Shown: in pieces, positions 60,766 through 64,000 of the stretch | Layout of the letters: the number at the start of each line of letters is the position of its first letter | How positions within the stretch are numbered: position 1 is the first letter of the stretch | Source: Daphnia carinata | Lineage: Eukaryota; Arthropoda; Branchiopoda; Diplostraca; Daphniidae | Assembly: GCF_022539665.2 (NCBI RefSeq) | Contig: NC_081334.1 | Span: forward strand, 1,054,001-1,118,000 | Length of the DNA stretch: 64,000 nt | Direction of reading: 5' to 3' | The notes under the pieces: generated by a model | What the model was told of the DNA's origin: nothing | Databases searched by the model: none | What the model saw: only the letters and a program-made list of their open reading frames with translations | Translations under genes and position numbers: made by a program

Positions 60766-62323
60766 ATGAGTCCAATGTCGTCGCCGTTCCTGGGGCGTTG
60801 CGTTGTTTCTTTGGCTGGTAACGTTACTAAATATTTTATTTTCTATGTACGTAACATCGTATTATATTATTAGTTATATTGTCATGTTGGCTTTCATTCA
60901 GCAGAGGTTTATAAGTTATTTTTCCATTTTAAAAAAGTAGTGTATTTACTCTATACTGAAGTGAGTAAAACTAATTGTTTTATTTGTTTAGTGATGATTG
61001 TAAATTTTGGATCGATGGTTCCAGCCGCTCCAGTTAGTGATCGACTACAAGAAATGTTAACAGCTATACAACCTTCCTTCAGCCAAGGACTTATTGATTT
61101 GTCAAACTTGTTTGATTTCGTTACGGAACAAGAAGAACCGAATTTTATTTTACATGAAGATGACAATATTACGCTATCCATACAAAACACCATTCAATCA
61201 GCGTCAAATTCCCTGAATGAAACGGAGGCCATCACCAATCATCATATACAATTGTATGAGGTTAGTTTGCTTTCTTTGACCTCTGATATTTCCGCTAAAG
61301 AATATCAACTCCGTAACGACACAAATGAGCTGGAGTTTTTGATAACTGAAAGTAATAAATGGCAAGTTGAAGCAGATAAGCTTCAAAAGGAAGCAACAGA
61401 ACTCGATAATAAAGCGCGTGAGTTGGAACAGAAAGCTCATCACACTCAACAGAGGATGGACAAAAGGGTAAGAAACAGGTGGAAGTGGATTACTGCAACA
61501 ATACTTACTGCTGGTCAGTTAAAACTTGAATAAGTGGTAGAGATTTTAATTTTTAACATTATTTATTCTTAACTGAATATACACAGGTTTAGCATCGCCT
61601 GGACTTGTCATTGGTGAGGTTGAAAGAGGAATTTTCGAAAGAGATCGTAATAATGCGCGCAGTCAAGCTAATGAAAGACTACAGTTACTAAGGATAGTAC
61701 AAGGCAATCTTAAAGATATTTCAACTCGGCAACAAACCACAATAGAGTCCATAAATAAAACACGGGCAAGTCTTGCATCTGCCCAAACGCTCCTGGATCA
61801 AATGCGGCTGCAATATTCAGTTTTGGCAAGTCTTGGTGTCCAGATTCGGAACGTTTCCACATTCTTGACGCTGTTGAATGGAGAAATGGGTGTTCTGCAT
61901 GGTCAGCAACAACTATTGGTCCTGTTTACCCCTTTGTTGGAATCTGTTGACAGCCTAGTAACTTTTCTGGAGAACAATGCCAATATGGTAGTTTCACTGA
62001 GTGAGCAGGAAGCGTTGACGAAAATTCGTGAATATCTTTCGCAAAACGTAATACCTCGATTGGAAACTGAAAAAAAGTGTGCACTCCGTGAAATAAGTAA
62101 CAACGATACAAGAACAGAACAATTTGAACATCTTGGTTTGAGCAATAAGCAGTTTCAACTTGATCAGCAATCCAACTCTGAACTGCAAGTAAAACTTCTA
62201 AATGAATCGAATGTGGATCTTGAACAATCTCAAACAGAAGCTGAAAATGTTTTGTGCCAACTTTTATTATTAGAAAATCAACTCCAAATAAATGAAACTT
62301 TTGGTTCGGCAGATAAATTGTGA
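60766..62323 (+). CDS. Unrecognised secreted coiled-coil protein with central hydrophobic segment (3 exons)
   Basis: Exons: 60766-60817, 60992-61513, 61587-62323, in phase, giving 436 residues. The signal peptide is formed by exons 1 and 2 (MSPMSSPFLGRCVVSLA, then VMIVNFGSMVPAAP). After it come about 135 mostly helical residues with heptad-like repeats (QVEADKLQKEATELDNKARE). A hydrophobic, Gly-rich segment follows around the exon 2/3 join (WITATILTAG, LASPGLVIGEVERG), then a second long helical part rich in Gln, Asn and Leu. Several NxS/T sites are present (NIT, NET, NDT, NES). No family is recognised. Long helices on both sides of a hydrophobic Gly-rich stretch resemble the layout of membrane-active helical bundles (including alpha-pore-forming proteins) and of some extracellular structural proteins. 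This comparison concerns layout only. Confidence 0.75.
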
Positions 62324-64000
62324 CGTAATAGGCACAACCAGAACGTTTTTCTGACCGATTTCACCATTAGCAATTTACGCATTGTCGTTGTTGTTCCCTA
62401 TGCTTTTTTAGGTAATGTAACGGATCTGGCAAACAAACGGGATTGCCGAAAGAAATCGTTGTTCATGTTTCACTAACAATTCCGTTAATTAATTCATATA
62501 CATCTGATTTTTGTGAACAGCAGCATGAAGAATTTCACTTCGTTCCCACAATTAATTCCCATAAATAAACCATTTCAGTCCAATTTCAAATAAAATTTAG
62601 CTTCAAAATTAAACTAATTAATTTTCATCAACATCAATCAATCAAAAATAAAATGCAGGTATGGGCCACATTACTTGTGGCGTTCGTTGCGGACCTTTGG
62701 CGAACCCTTTAAGTCCAGCGCTCAGCCAACTTCTCTTGTTTCAGTAAAATGTGAGCTCGTTTTTGCAGCAGAAGATACAGGAAAATAACAAAAATTAAGA
62801 TTTGAAAAATTAACATGTAATCCAATTTTTATACTTTTTTATGTAACACAAATGTTTTATACATGGACAGAAGATGAAGCAAGAAGAAACCATGAGGGCT
62901 CCAATCTCAGTGAGTTTCAACATCCTTGGTCACCAAGGAAATGTTCTTCCCTTTCAACCAACAGCCTGTAACATACCTGACCTATAATAACATTGTTGGC
63001 AACTCGTATCGGAAACATATCAAAAGTAACTAAAGCCTTTTGATACATCAAATTGCAAATCAAAAACTTTCATCAAGTTTATTATTTAGATGCCAATCTG
63101 AAAGTACACCAAAGTTGTATGTCATTTCCACTGCTCGACCAAGCACACGAACAATTATGGTAACACGTCACATAACAGTAATTATATCACTGGAATAAAA
63201 TGAAAAAAATATAATTGCACAATTTCATACACAGATGCTTTTAGGTTTTACTCAACAATGTCTTAACTTATTTTCTAGTAAAATTGGCAAATGAAGTAAA
63301 GAAATTTAAGTCAGAATCTACATACCATAAAGAACGGTGCTTCCTGCTGTGGCCGTAGGACGAAGTACTGCTGCAAAGAAAGATACTTACATGACTGTGA
63401 ATTGCTGTGCTACCTGCCGTCATTATATACGCGACGGCGTATATACTGTATGCTTCACATTCTACCTTGACCTTTTGCAGTGACCTGGACTAGAAGAATA
63501 ACCTTAGGCAATTCTATTACAGAGAATAAAATACCCTCTGGCTCTTTAATTGCAGATCTGCCGTGTTTGGTGCTATAATGGTGTTTCAGGCCTTGGAACG
63601 TGGATTTGAAAAAAAAAAATTCACATGCTAGGCACCTTTCGTAATTTTTGGATATACCGATCGCACACCATCACGGCTGAGTATTAACATTTGATTTTTT
63701 CTCTTTGCTGGTTTAGTCTAGTCATACATGGTAATTATACCGATATCTATCGCCCAACTAGGCGACCCACAAATGGACTTTCTGTAATTGTTCCCTAAGT
63801 ACGAGACGGGATACGAAAATCCCTTTATTTTAAATGGCTAGGCTGACGAAAAACTAATCTATTTTTGGAAATCAGCGTTCAATTCTGAATAAAATGTATG
63901 ATTTTCGTTGAATTCCACGAGGTGTCGTTTTGGGGGAATTTTGACAAAAGTGAGAAGGGTATAGCCTTCCCACTTTTCATTTTTGGCAAAATTCTAGATA
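62324..64000. other. Right end of window: 3' UTR and non-coding DNA
   Basis: Poly(A)-type signals (AATAAA) near 62564 and 62590 probably end the coiled-coil gene. The rest is AT-rich with no supported gene. The last 150 bases contain a repeat-like segment and a hairpin. Confidence 0.55.
63946..63977. repeat. Inverted repeat (hairpin) near the window end
   Basis: The arms are AAAAGTGAGAAGG and CCTTCCCACTTTT, with one mismatch around a 6-base centre. It sits just downstream of the segment that resembles 57735-57795, so it may be part of the same dispersed repeat. Confidence 0.5.

Noticed and set aside
1-64000. tRNA, rRNA or CRISPR-like arrays
   Set aside because: No cloverleaf with A/B boxes, no rRNA-like conserved block and no regular spacer-repeat array was noticed by eye. 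A covariance-model scan would be needed to exclude a tRNA.

Overview
This window looks like arthropod nuclear DNA, most likely from a branchiopod crustacean such as Daphnia. The inference rests on AT-rich, compact genes with many GT-AG introns of about 60-100 bases, no bacterial-type operons, metazoan gene families throughout, and a short array of the arthropod telomere pentamer (TAACC/GGTTA) at 57956. The genus is inferred, not proven. All exon joins below were made by hand from splice signals and reading phase. A complete gene is one in which every exon keeps phase from ATG to stop.

Left part (1-25 kb): the 5' end of a Niemann-Pick C1 gene on the minus strand (2047-5417, running off towards position 1), then about 8.7 kb with no convincing gene. 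A dense run follows: an SLC35F1/F2-type transporter (+), the respiratory subunit NDUFA4 (-), the E3 ligase MSL2 (-), the transporter SLC35C2 (+) and the splicing factor CWC25 (-).

Middle part (25-49 kb): pyruvate dehydrogenase phosphatase PDP1 (+), which shares a short head-to-head promoter region with CWC25, then replication factor C subunit 5 (-), then a near-identical 9.4 kb direct tandem duplication. Each unit carries a KSR (kinase suppressor of Ras) gene (+), an M14 metallocarboxypeptidase gene (-) and about 2.5 kb of non-coding DNA. KSR copy 1 has all 16 exons but lacks one T in the catalytic-loop exon, which breaks the frame. KSR copy 2 has an intact kinase region but lost exon 1. The copies are almost identical in introns yet differ in short dense patches lying in exons.

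Right part (49-64 kb): an SLC13/Indy-type di/tricarboxylate transporter (+) with two alternative versions of one exon, an epoxide hydrolase 4-like alpha/beta hydrolase (+) whose expected nucleophile Asp is Gly, a gene-poor stretch with hairpins and telomere-like repeats, and a three-exon gene (+) for an unrecognised secreted coiled-coil protein behind a TATA box. The genes are unrelated housekeeping and signalling genes and do not form one pathway. The most interesting points are the tandem duplication with complementary KSR defects and exon-limited divergence, the alternative SLC13 exons, and the hydrolase lacking its nucleophile.
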